DNA of 10,852 bases from JBBPYA01 sp038200385 (lineage in GTDB: Bacteria; Actinomycetota; Actinomycetes; Mycobacteriales; Geodermatophilaceae). Shown here piece by piece: positions 1 through 6,295 of the stretch. The notes beneath the pieces are model-generated. The model was given only the letters and a program-made list of their open reading frames with translations. It had not been told where the DNA came from and made no database searches. Location: positions 1 to 10,852 of the forward strand of contig JBBPYA010000241.1 in the NCBI GenBank assembly GCA_038200385.1. Direction: 5' to 3'. The position numbers and the translations under genes are program-made. The first letter of the stretch is position 1, and each line of letters begins with the position of its first letter.

Positions 1-323
1 ACTGGCACTACAGGCGGATCGGCGTTGACCGGGACCAGCCCCACCATGTTCGCCCCACCAAGCACCCTCCGCCACCCCAACGCCGCCGGCCATCTTCGCG
101 ACCCACGACGAGCGCGCAGCGCTCTCAATTGCTGGGCTGAGCGGGGTCGGCTCGGTCGCCGCCGCGCCGGTTTCCTGGATCCCCCGCAGGTAGTTCTCCT
201 GGTCATGGGCACGCCCTCCGCTTCCGCGTACGAGGAGGATTCCGGTGTCGGCTTCGCGTCCGCTGTGCGATTTCACGGTGTCCGCTGTGAGCCGGTACCA
301 GCCTTTGCCGCCGGTCCGGCAGC
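1..323. other. Left-edge stretch with no assignable gene
   Basis: No open frame here resembles a known protein. The plus-strand frame at 25-360 runs into the well-supported 3' end of the minus-strand propeller gene and has a composition expected of chance GC-rich frames. On the minus strand a frame stays open from a GTG at 274-276 to the window edge, with moderate GC at third positions around 100-210. It could be the end of an unrecognised or decayed gene, but there is no clear ribosome binding site and no motif I know. No RNA gene or convincing terminator was seen. Confidence 0.4.
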
Positions 324-1585
324 TCAGTTCAGCGGCAGCCAGATGAACCGCGGCCGGTAGATGTCGGCGTTGCTGAAGTTCTCCCCGAAGTCGAACGTGT
401 TGACGTTGTAGCTGATGAGCAGCCGGTCCGGGGTCGACAGGTTGGGGTGGGCCTTGGCGTTGTGGGTGTACGTGTTCGGCGTCAGGGTGGACTCGGGCGC
501 GTGGTACACCACGGTGTAGTCGCTCCACGGGCCCACCGGTGAGTCGGAGTACCGCACGGCCACCTGGTTGCTGAGGGTGTCTGCTGGAACACCAGGATGT
601 AGCGGCCGTCGGCCAGCAGGGAGACGCTGAACTCCGACGACACCCGGTTCGTGACGGCGGCCGCGGCCCTGATGTCCGGCGACCAGCCCCTGCGGCTGTA
701 GTACTCGTAGGCGGAGAAGTTGGTCAGATCCGAGGGGTGGACCCGGGCGACGAGCAGCTTCTTGTTGTTCCGGTCGTTGCCGACGCCGTACACGTAGAGG
801 TAGCCGTCAGGGTTCGGCGAGCCCGCGGTCTGGGTGTTCGGCAGCACGGCGCTGCCGAACGTCGTGTCCCCGTGCGACCCGCCGGCCGGCAGGTACAGCG
901 GGGTGTCGACCTGCTGGTACTGCCGGAACGGCGGCACCGGACCGATGGGGCTGCTCAGCAGCGAGACCCCCGCGGTCTCGAAGTTGAACACCGGGTCGTT
1001 ACTCGTCTGCTCACGCAGGCTGAACAGGTAGATCCGGCCATCCTGCGCGATCCCGTCGTTGGGCCAGAACCACTGGTGCTGGCCGGCCGGGGTCTTGGGT
1101 ACGACCGTCGCGCGGGGCTTGCCCTGGGCCGAGGTCCGGTAGTAGAACGCCATCTGCGTCGGATCCGGCTGGTCGCCGGAGAGCAGGGCGTCGGTGTTGT
1201 TGACCAGGGTCGACCCGGGCTGCCGTTGCCCGTCGCTGCTCACCTGGCCGATGAAGGTGTCGTTGAAGCTGAAGAACGTCTGGTCGGCGGTGCCGGTCCC
1301 GGGCCGCTCGTCCCCGTCGAGCGGGATGGAATAGATCCCGTCGGCCCCGGTCCAGCCCGAGCGCCGGTCGAACAGCGCATCCCACTCCGGGGCGGGTACG
1401 GCGATGTCGGTGCGGCGACGGCGAAGCGCCGCGCGTAGGAGTCCAGGCGGCTCTCGCGGACGAGACCGAAGCCGTGCGCGAGCACACGACCGGAGCCGAG
1501 CCCGGGGCCGGCTGCGGATAGAACCAGGCCGCGCAGCGCGCATCGCCGGCACAGAAAGTGCCCCCGACCCGCTCGATGCGGCCAC
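324..1585 (-). pseudogene. Five-bladed beta-propeller glycosidase-like protein (DUF4185/DUF5005-like), frameshifted
   Basis: Two overlapping minus-strand frames encode one protein. The upstream frame (to about 581) carries WDALFDRRSGWTGADGIYSI and FFSFNDTFIGQV. The downstream frame (324 to about 580) carries VRYSDSPVGPWSDY, NAKAHPNLS and LLISYNVN, and ends in FIWLPLN. Together they give about 370 residues in the order seen in DUF4185/DUF5005-type propellers, which are related to GH43-like folds. DUF4185 members include endo-D-arabinanases (GH183), so a role in cutting a surface glycan is possible but not shown. The frames join at about 580/581, where one base appears to be missing: restoring it gives QQDTLSNQVAVRY. 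The 5' end is also unclear. From about 1400 to 1480 a different frame reads HGFGLVRESRLDSYARRFA, which looks more protein-like than the Arg-rich frame starting at 1585, so a second single-base loss near 1395 is possible. Start and signal peptide are therefore unresolved. Either a decayed gene or sequencing error fits. Confidence 0.65.
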
Positions 1586-1630
1586 CGTATCGGCCCGACC
1601 GGATGCTCACACAGAGTATTCGCAACCGGA

Positions 1631-1658
1631 CTGAACTTTCGGTTTCGCCAGGTACGAT
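1631..1658 (+). promoter_or_regulatory. Candidate sigma-70-type promoter for the LCP gene
   Basis: A CTGAAC hexamer (1631-1636) is followed after 16 bases by TACGAT (1653-1658), a fair actinobacterial -10. The stretch 1611-1645 is less GC-rich than its surroundings. Transcription from here would give a leader of about 95 bases before the LCP start at 1760. The -35 match is weak. The same TACGAT hexamer also occurs in the candidate promoter of the glycosylphosphotransferase gene. Confidence 0.3.
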
Positions 1659-1680
1659 CCCTGCGGGCGAGCCGCAGGGA
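1658..1680 (+). promoter_or_regulatory. Perfect 9-bp hairpin or operator in the LCP leader
   Basis: TCCCTGCGG (1658-1666) and CCGCAGGGA (1672-1680) are exact reverse complements separated by the 5-base loop GCGAG. It begins at the last base of the candidate -10, so it would cover the start of the LCP transcript. There is no T-tract after it, so a simple terminator is unlikely. A repressor operator or a leader stem that affects stability are the alternatives. Confidence 0.4.
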
Positions 1681-1717
1681 GCTCGTCGTCGAGGCGCACG
1701 GGGCCGGTGGGCCCGGC

Positions 1718-1747
1718 GTCGCACCCGGCAATGTCGCACCAGGCAAT
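1718..1747 (+). repeat. Tandem 15-bp duplication before the LCP ribosome binding site
   Basis: GTCGCACCCGGCAAT (1718-1732) is followed directly by GTCGCACCAGGCAAT (1733-1747), with one mismatch in 15. The second copy abuts the TGAGGA ribosome binding site of the LCP gene (1747-1752). It may be a slippage duplication. An effect on translation or a two-site operator is possible but unsupported. Confidence 0.7.
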
Positions 1748-1759
1748 GAGGACGCACGG

Positions 1760-2884
1760 ATGACACAAGGCCCAGACCTCTACTCCGACGACGAGACCGC
1801 GAACGCGGAGTTCGCCGACGGCCTGTATGGCGACGGGGACGGTGGCGCCGAGGATGAGCCGCGCAAGCGGCACCGGCTGCGCCGAGGGTTGATCCTTGTG
1901 GTCTCCGCCGGTCTCGTGGTCGCCCTGCTTGCCCTCGGCGGCCTGTGGTACCTCACCGACCGTTACGCCGGGAACATCGCCCGGATCCCGGACGTGTTCG
2001 GCTCGCTGAACGAGGCCGACCGGCCGCCGGTCCCGACGCAGCAGCCCGGCGTCAGCGGGATCCCGACCACGTTCCTGCTCGTGGGCAGCGACGTCCGCGC
2101 GCCCGGGCAGACGACCGGCGAGGCCGCGACCGCGCAGGCCGGCAACCAGCGCTCCGACGTCATCATGGTCGTCCAGCTCGCGGCCGACCGGAAGAGCGCT
2201 TTCGCCATCTCCATCCCCCGCGACTCCTTCGTCCCGGTCCCGGGGTACGGCACCACGAAGATCAACGCCGCGTACGCCTACGGGGGCGCGTCGCTGCTCG
2301 TGCAGACGGTGGAGAACCTCACCAAGGTCCGGATCGACCACTTCATGGCCGTCGACTTCGAGGGCTTCAAGGCGATCACCGACGCCCTCGGTGGCGTGGA
2401 CGTCAGGATCGCGGCGGCCACCTCGGCGCACGGCTCGGACTTCCAGGCCGGCCTCAACCACCTCGACGGGGACGCCGCGCTGGCGTACGTGCGGCAGCGC
2501 TACCAGCTTCCGGGCGGGGACTTCGACCGGGTGCAGCGGCACCAGAACTACCTGCGGGCGGTGATGGCCAAGGTCTCCCAGGAGCACCTGGTCACCAACC
2601 CGGCCCGGTTGGACAACTTCCTGGTCGCGCTCACCGACTCGGTCAGTGTCGACGACCAGCTGTCCAACGTGGACCTGTTCAGTATGGCCGTGAGCCTGCG
2701 CAGCCTGAAGCCGTCCGACGTCGCGTTCATGACCGTGCCGGTCACCGGGACGGGGACGGAGGGTACGGCGAGCGTGGTCTATCTGGACAAGGCCAAGGGC
2801 GACGCGATGTGGAACTACGTGCGGCAGGGCACCCTGGACGACCACCTGAGCGAGTTCGACCAGCTGCCGGCCACCCCGCGCTGA
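1760..2884 (+). CDS. LytR-CpsA-Psr (LCP) family cell-wall glycan ligase
   Basis: LCP proteins transfer lipid-linked glycans (teichoic acids, capsules, arabinogalactan) to peptidoglycan on the outer face of the membrane. The 374-residue protein has an acidic cytoplasmic N-terminus (1-33), a basic stop (RKRHRLRR, 35-42), one membrane helix (43-65) and an extracellular LCP domain from about 103. Diagnostic motifs are FLLVGSDVR (105-113), RSD (131-133), SIPRDS (151-156), KINAAYAYGG (167-176), ALGGVDV (209-215) and ALAYVRQRY followed by DFDRVQRHQ (240-262), which carry the arginines and aspartates that hold the polyprenyl pyrophosphate. It is short, so the C-terminal LytR_C domain seen in some actinobacterial LCPs is absent. 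ATG at 1760 is supported by GAGG 8 bases upstream (1748-1751). It stops 6 bases from the end of the convergent phosphatase gene. Its acceptor glycan is unknown; context suggests the polysaccharide made by the neighbouring genes. Confidence 0.93.
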   Translation: MTQGPDLYSDDETANAEFADGLYGDGDGGAEDEPRKRHRLRRGLILVVSAGLVVALLALGGLWYLTDRYAGNIARIPDVFGSLNEADRPPVPTQQPGVSGIPTTFLLVGSDVRAPGQTTGEAATAQAGNQRSDVIMVVQLAADRKSAFAISIPRDSFVPVPGYGTTKINAAYAYGGASLLVQTVENLTKVRIDHFMAVDFEGFKAITDALGGVDVRIAAATSAHGSDFQAGLNHLDGDAALAYVRQRYQLPGGDFDRVQRHQNYLRAVMAKVSQEHLVTNPARLDNFLVALTDSVSVDDQLSNVDLFSMAVSLRSLKPSDVAFMTVPVTGTGTEGTASVVYLDKAKGDAMWNYVRQGTLDDHLSEFDQLPATPR

Positions 2885-2890
2885 CCGGGG

Positions 2891-3469
2891 TCACTGCGCC
2901 GAAGCACAGAGCACGGCCAGGATCGGTAGCAGCGACTCGGCGATCTCATCGCCGATCCGCAGGAACATCCCGGCGTCCCGCCCGATCGGGTCGCCGATGT
3001 CGTCGGAGCGGTCGTGGTGGGTCACCTGGGTGGCGCGCCGCCGCGCCAGCTGCTCGACCAGCGCTCGGCCCCGCAGGTCCAGGTCCGCCGGTCCGGGCAG
3101 CAGCTCCTGCGGGACGTCGCGCAGCAGCGCCGCGGCCTCCCGCAACGTGAACGTGCGGCTCAGCGCCCGCGGCGAGGTGTTGAGCACGGTGCTGCGATGC
3201 ATCCGGGTCATCGTGATCACGAGGTCGGCGGCGTCGACGAGTTCGGGAAGCAGCTGCCGCGCCGTGAACCCGGCGCCGGTACCGCCCAGCCCGACGAGGA
3301 CGAGCTCCGCGGTGGACTCCATCGGGTGGTCGACCACTGCTCGGGTTCCGGCGCTGGCGGCGACCAGTGCGGCCGGGTCAGGCAGGTTCGCCGCGGCGTA
3401 GGCGCTGGTGAGCCGTTCGGCGGTGGGGGATCGGCAGATGTTCCCGGTGCACACGAACAGGACGTGCAC
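2891..3469 (-). CDS. Low-molecular-weight protein tyrosine phosphatase
   Basis: This 192-residue cytoplasmic phosphatase hydrolyses phosphotyrosine through a cysteinyl-phosphate intermediate. The catalytic loop CTGNICRS (7-14) is intact, with nucleophile Cys7 and Arg13 in the C-X5-R pattern. The middle segment, GFTARQLLPELV then ADLVITMTRMHR, matches the family core. Asp160-Pro161 (GDPIG) is the likely general acid. It is somewhat longer than typical 150-residue members, because of an Arg-rich stretch around 125-150. In Gram-negative and Gram-positive capsule loci such enzymes (Wzb, CpsB-like) reverse tyrosine phosphorylation of the export kinase or of the glycosylphosphotransferase. No tyrosine kinase is visible here. 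The start is GTG at 3467-3469 with an AAGGGGGAA site just upstream. Transcription probably starts inside the divergent dyad at 3483-3536. Confidence 0.92.
   Translation of the reverse strand: MHVLFVCTGNICRSPTAERLTSAYAAANLPDPAALVAASAGTRAVVDHPMESTAELVLVGLGGTGAGFTARQLLPELVDAADLVITMTRMHRSTVLNTSPRALSRTFTLREAAALLRDVPQELLPGPADLDLRGRALVEQLARRRATQVTHHDRSDDIGDPIGRDAGMFLRIGDEIAESLLPILAVLCASAQ
2938..2954. terminator. Hairpin just past the LCP stop, inside the phosphatase 3' end
   Basis: CGGCGAT (2938-2944) and ATCGCCG (2948-2954) form a perfect 7-bp stem with a 3-base loop, 54 bases after the LCP stop. The two genes converge with only 6 bases between stops, so any LCP terminator must lie within the phosphatase coding sequence. 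There is no T-run and the stem is also codon-constrained, so this is weak. Confidence 0.25.
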
Positions 3470-3482
3470 TGGGCCGTTCCCC

Positions 3483-3536
3483 CTTCGCGCGATGGCGCGG
3501 TGACTATATCCGCCGTCACCGGTGCTAATCGCGAAG
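3483..3536. promoter_or_regulatory. Concentric double dyad over the phosphatase/cysC divergent promoter region
   Basis: Two perfect inverted repeats share one centre (3509.5). The inner arms are CGGTGAC (3498-3504) and GTCACCG (3515-3521), 10 bases apart. The outer arms are CTTCGCG (3483-3489) and CGCGAAG (3530-3536). On the minus strand, TATAGT (3508-3503) lies across the inner left arm and is a good -10 for the phosphatase gene, though no convincing -35 lies upstream. The outer left arm touches the phosphatase ribosome binding site. This is what a repressor site controlling one or both divergent genes would look like. The regulator is not in the window. Confidence 0.45.
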
Positions 3537-3631
3537 CGCCGGCGGGACGCTACCCTCGTCGGCGCCGTCCCTGCCGAGCGGGCCGGGGCACCGCGCGGCC
3601 GAGCGCGCGGAGGGTGCAGTCAGGGGCAGCG

Positions 3632-4174
3632 GTGTCGCAGCGACGGGGTTTCACGGTCTTCCTGACCGGCTTGTCCGGGGCGGGGAAGTCGACGATCGCC
3701 GACGTCCTGATCGAGCGGCTGGAGGCGGCCGGCCGGGAGGTGTCCACCCTCGACGGGGACATCGTCCGGGAGATGCTCTCCAGCGAGCTGACGTTCTCCC
3801 GCGAGCACCGCGACCTCAACATCCGCCGAATCGGCTGGATCGCCGGCGAGCTCAACCGGCACGGGGCCGCGGTCGTCGTCGCCGCCATCGCCCCCTACGA
3901 GGCCGCGCGGGAGGAGGCCCGGTCCCTGGTGCAGCGGCACGGCACGTTCGTGCTGGTGCATGTCGCGACGCCGCTGGAGGTGACCGAGGCCCGCGACGTC
4001 AAGGGGCTGTACAAGCGGGCCCGGGCCGGCGAGATCACCCAGTTCACCGGCATCTCCGACGCCTACGAGTTGCCCGCCGCCCCCGATGTCGTCGTGGACG
4101 GCTCCGCGGGGTCGCCCGCGGACGGTGCAGCGCGGATCGTCGACCACCTGCGCGAGCACGGCCTGCTCGACTGA
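3632..4174 (+). CDS. cysC: Adenylylsulfate (APS) kinase
   Basis: CysC phosphorylates APS at the 3' position with ATP to give PAPS, the sulfate donor. The 180-residue protein shows Walker A GLSGAGKST (13-21), the DGDIVR loop (41-46), FSREHRDLNIRRIG (55-68), RDVKGLYK (121-128) and FTGISDAYE (138-146), all family signatures. The residue before PY, a serine in Escherichia coli-type enzymes, is alanine here (IAPY, 86-89); I recall the same in other actinobacterial CysC proteins, so activity is still expected. GTG at 3632 is chosen because AGGGG (3622-3626) lies 5 bases upstream and Walker A then falls at the usual distance. An in-frame GTG at 3614 is less well placed, and the longer upstream frame only overlaps the phosphatase gene. 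Unlike mycobacterial CysNC it is not fused to CysN, and it faces cysQ convergently. Confidence 0.94.
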   Translation: MSQRRGFTVFLTGLSGAGKSTIADVLIERLEAAGREVSTLDGDIVREMLSSELTFSREHRDLNIRRIGWIAGELNRHGAAVVVAAIAPYEAAREEARSLVQRHGTFVLVHVATPLEVTEARDVKGLYKRARAGEITQFTGISDAYELPAAPDVVVDGSAGSPADGAARIVDHLREHGLLD

Positions 4175-4180
4175 GCGCAG

Positions 4181-4217
4181 CCCCGTCCCGTAGCCGGACC
4201 CGAGGTGGCGGACGGGG
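4181..4217. terminator. Candidate bidirectional terminator between cysC and cysQ
   Basis: CCCCGTC (4181-4187) and GACGGGG (4211-4217) form a 7-bp stem filling the 43-base gap between the convergent stops of cysC (4174) and cysQ (4218). The loop is long (23 bases) and can pair further. There is no T-run, which is common for actinobacterial terminators. Either strand could use it. Confidence 0.4.
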
Positions 4218-4976
4218 TCAGCTCTCGGCGGCGATGCCCTCGAGCAGCGCGGTCGCGAGCTCCCGCCGGCAGATCAGCAGGTCGGGGAGGTACGGGTCGT
4301 CGTTGTTGTAGAGCAGGGGGCTGCCGTCTATCCGGCTGGTGTGCAGGCCCGCGGCCCGGCACACCGCGACCGGGGCCGCGGAGTCCCACTCGAACTGACC
4401 GCCGGAGTGCACGTCGGCGTCGGCCTCGCCCCGCACCACGGCCATCGCCTTGGCGCCGGCCGAGCCCATCGGCACGGTGACCCCGCCGATCCGCTCGCAC
4501 AGCGCCGCCACCAGCGCCGGCGGCCGGGTCCGGCTCACGATCAGCCGCGGGGGGCCGCCGTGCGCCACCGTAAGCTCGGGCGCCTCGTGGGTGGACAGCG
4601 TCAGGCCGAGCGCCGGGAGCGCCACCGCCCCGACGGTCAACTCACCGGATTCCCACAGCGCGACATGCACTGCCCAGTCGGTCCGGCCGGCTTCGGAGAA
4701 CTCGCGGGTCCCGTCCAGCGGGTCGACGATCCAGACCCGCTCAGCGCTTAGCCGGCTCTTGTCGTCGCGGGCCTCCTCGGACAGGACGGCGTCTCCCGGA
4801 CGGGCCCGCGTCAGCGCGGCCGCGATCACGTCCTGGGCCCCCTGATCCCCGGCGTCCTTCAACCCGGTCGGGTCGGCGCTGCCGTGCTCGGCCCGGATGG
4901 CGAGCAGCCGCTGGCCGGCCTCGGTCGCGATGCGGGCGGCGAGCCGCCCGTCGTCCAGCTCCTGGGGGCCGCTCAC
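4218..4976 (-). CDS. cysQ: 3'(2'),5'-bisphosphate nucleotidase (PAP phosphatase)
   Basis: CysQ is a metal-dependent phosphatase of the inositol monophosphatase superfamily. It converts PAP, left after sulfate transfer from PAPS, to AMP, and can also act on PAPS. The 252-residue protein has the metal and catalytic motifs in order: LSEE (65-68), WIVDPLDGTREF (82-93) and WDSAAPVAV (197-205). Related inositol monophosphatases are similar, but the sulfate-activation neighbours favour PAP. The start is GTG at 4974-4976 with a modest AGGA 10 bases upstream. It lies 67 bases after cysN in the same direction and is probably co-transcribed, so PAP removal would rise with PAPS production. The intervening gap carries a GAGCGAGCG-type repeat. 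Confidence 0.9.
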   Translation of the reverse strand: MSGPQELDDGRLAARIATEAGQRLLAIRAEHGSADPTGLKDAGDQGAQDVIAAALTRARPGDAVLSEEARDDKSRLSAERVWIVDPLDGTREFSEAGRTDWAVHVALWESGELTVGAVALPALGLTLSTHEAPELTVAHGGPPRLIVSRTRPPALVAALCERIGGVTVPMGSAGAKAMAVVRGEADADVHSGGQFEWDSAAPVAVCRAAGLHTSRIDGSPLLYNNDDPYLPDLLICRRELATALLEGIAAES

Positions 4977-5023
4977 GACGGCGCCGTCCTGCGGCCGGCG
5001 ACCCGCTGCGCGGGAACGCCCAT

Positions 5024-5047
5024 GGTTCGCTCGCTGCGCTCGCTCAC
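5024..5047. repeat. Short dispersed-type repeat (GCTCGCTGCGCTCGC) at the cysN 3' end
   Basis: The plus strand reads TTCGCTCGCTGCGCTCGCTC, two near-identical 9-mers (CGCTCGCTG and CGCTCGCTC) in tandem. On the minus strand the in-frame reading is VSERSERT, a string I recall from spurious or extended proteins in many high-GC actinobacteria, which suggests an abundant intergenic repeat family. The cysN stop codon (5044-5046) lies within it. Confidence 0.55.
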
Positions 5048-6294
5048 GAGGCGTCGGTGACCATGCCGGCCGCCACCGTCTGGTTGTTGCCTTCGTCGAC
5101 CAGGATGAACCCGCCGGTGGTGCGGTTGCGGCGGTACTCGTCCACGAACAGCGGATTCGTCATGCGCAGCGTGACCCGGCCGATGTCGTTGCGCCGCAAG
5201 GACTCCACTCCTTCCTCGCGGTGCATGGTGTTGACGTCGATGCGGTAGTGCAGGGTGCGCACGACCGCCCGCGACCAGCGGGTGGTGTGCTTGATGGCGT
5301 ATCGCCTGCCCGGCTGCAGGGGCTGGTCGGCCATCCAGCACAAGGTGGCCTCCATCGTCTGGCTCATCGTCGGCTGGTTGTGCGGGCGGCAGATCATGTC
5401 TCCCCGCGAGATGTCGACGTCCTCCGTCAGCCTGATCGTCACCGACATGGGCGGGTACGCCTCGTCCACGGAACCGTTCGGCGTGTCGATCGCCGCGACG
5501 TGCGTGGTCAGCCCCGACGGGAGCACCTCCACCTCGTCGCCGACCTTGATGACGCCGGCCGCGACGGTCCCGGCGTACCCCCGGTAGTCGTGGTGGGAGT
5601 CCTTGCGCGGACGGATGACGTACTGGACCGGGAACCGCACGTCGGTGAGGTTCCGGTCGGAGGCGATGTAGACCTCCTCGAGGTGGTGCAGCAGAGCCGA
5701 TCCCTCGTACCACGGCATGTTGCCGGATCGGGTGACGACGTTGTCGCCGTTCAGTGCCGAGATCGGGATGGAGGACAGGTCCCCGATGTCCAGGCGCGAC
5801 GCGAACTGCTCGAACTCCTCACGGATGTTGTCGAAGACCGTCCGGTCGTAGTCGACGAGGTCCATCTTGTTGACGCACAACACGATGTGCGGCACCCGCA
5901 GCAAGGTGGCGAGGAACGCGTGCCGGCGGCTCTGCTCCACGATCCCGTTGCGGGCGTCGACGAGGACCAGGGCGAGGTTCGCCGTGGAAGCACCGGTGAC
6001 CATGTTCCGGGTGTACTGCGGGTGTCCCGGGGTGTCGGCCAGGATGAACGAGCGCTTGGGGGTGGCGAAGTAGCGGTACGCCACGTCGATGGTGATCCCC
6101 TGCTCCCGCTCGGCGCGCAGGCCGTCGGTCAGCAGCGCGAGGTTCGGGGCATCCTCGCCGCGTCGTAGGCTGGCGGCCTCGATCGCGGCGTACTGGTCCT
6201 CGAAAATGCTCTTGCTGTCGTAGAGCAGCCGTCCGATCAGCGTGCTCTTGCCGTCGTCCACCGAGCCGGCGGTGGCCAGCCGGAGAAGTTCCAT
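5044..6294 (-). CDS. cysN: Sulfate adenylyltransferase large subunit (GTPase)
   Basis: CysN is the GTP-hydrolysing subunit of ATP sulfurylase. With CysD it makes APS and pyrophosphate from ATP and sulfate, with GTP hydrolysis driving the reaction. The 416-residue protein is EF-Tu-like: P-loop GSVDDGKST (10-18), GITID switch region (66-70), DTPGH (87-91) and NKMD (141-144), followed by beta-barrel domains. The start is the ATG at 6292-6294, one base after the cysD stop, with GAAGGG 10 bases upstream inside cysD; this is tight translational coupling. The open frame extends further upstream only as an overlap with cysD. It ends after the barrel domains with no fused APS kinase, consistent with the separate cysC at 3632-4174. 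The stop lies within a short repeat. Confidence 0.96.
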   Translation of the reverse strand: MELLRLATAGSVDDGKSTLIGRLLYDSKSIFEDQYAAIEAASLRRGEDAPNLALLTDGLRAEREQGITIDVAYRYFATPKRSFILADTPGHPQYTRNMVTGASTANLALVLVDARNGIVEQSRRHAFLATLLRVPHIVLCVNKMDLVDYDRTVFDNIREEFEQFASRLDIGDLSSIPISALNGDNVVTRSGNMPWYEGSALLHHLEEVYIASDRNLTDVRFPVQYVIRPRKDSHHDYRGYAGTVAAGVIKVGDEVEVLPSGLTTHVAAIDTPNGSVDEAYPPMSVTIRLTEDVDISRGDMICRPHNQPTMSQTMEATLCWMADQPLQPGRRYAIKHTTRWSRAVVRTLHYRIDVNTMHREEGVESLRRNDIGRVTLRMTNPLFVDEYRRNRTTGGFILVDEGNNQTVAAGMVTDAS

Positions 6295-6295
6295 C

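Noticed and set aside
25..360. Plus-strand open frame of 111 codons at the left edge
   Set aside because: It overlaps the conserved 3' end of the propeller gene on the other strand, shows no family motif and has chance-frame composition.
737..1438. Long plus-strand frame opposite the propeller gene
   Set aside because: Mirror frame of minus-strand coding sequence; Arg/Val/Gly/Ala-rich with no recognisable motif.
1607..2845. 412-codon minus-strand frame opposite the LCP gene
   Set aside because: Antisense shadow rich in His, Val and Arg. The plus strand carries every LCP motif.
3014..3631. Long in-frame N-terminal extension of CysC
   Set aside because: It runs antisense through the phosphatase gene, and CysC homologues begin near the GTG at 3632.
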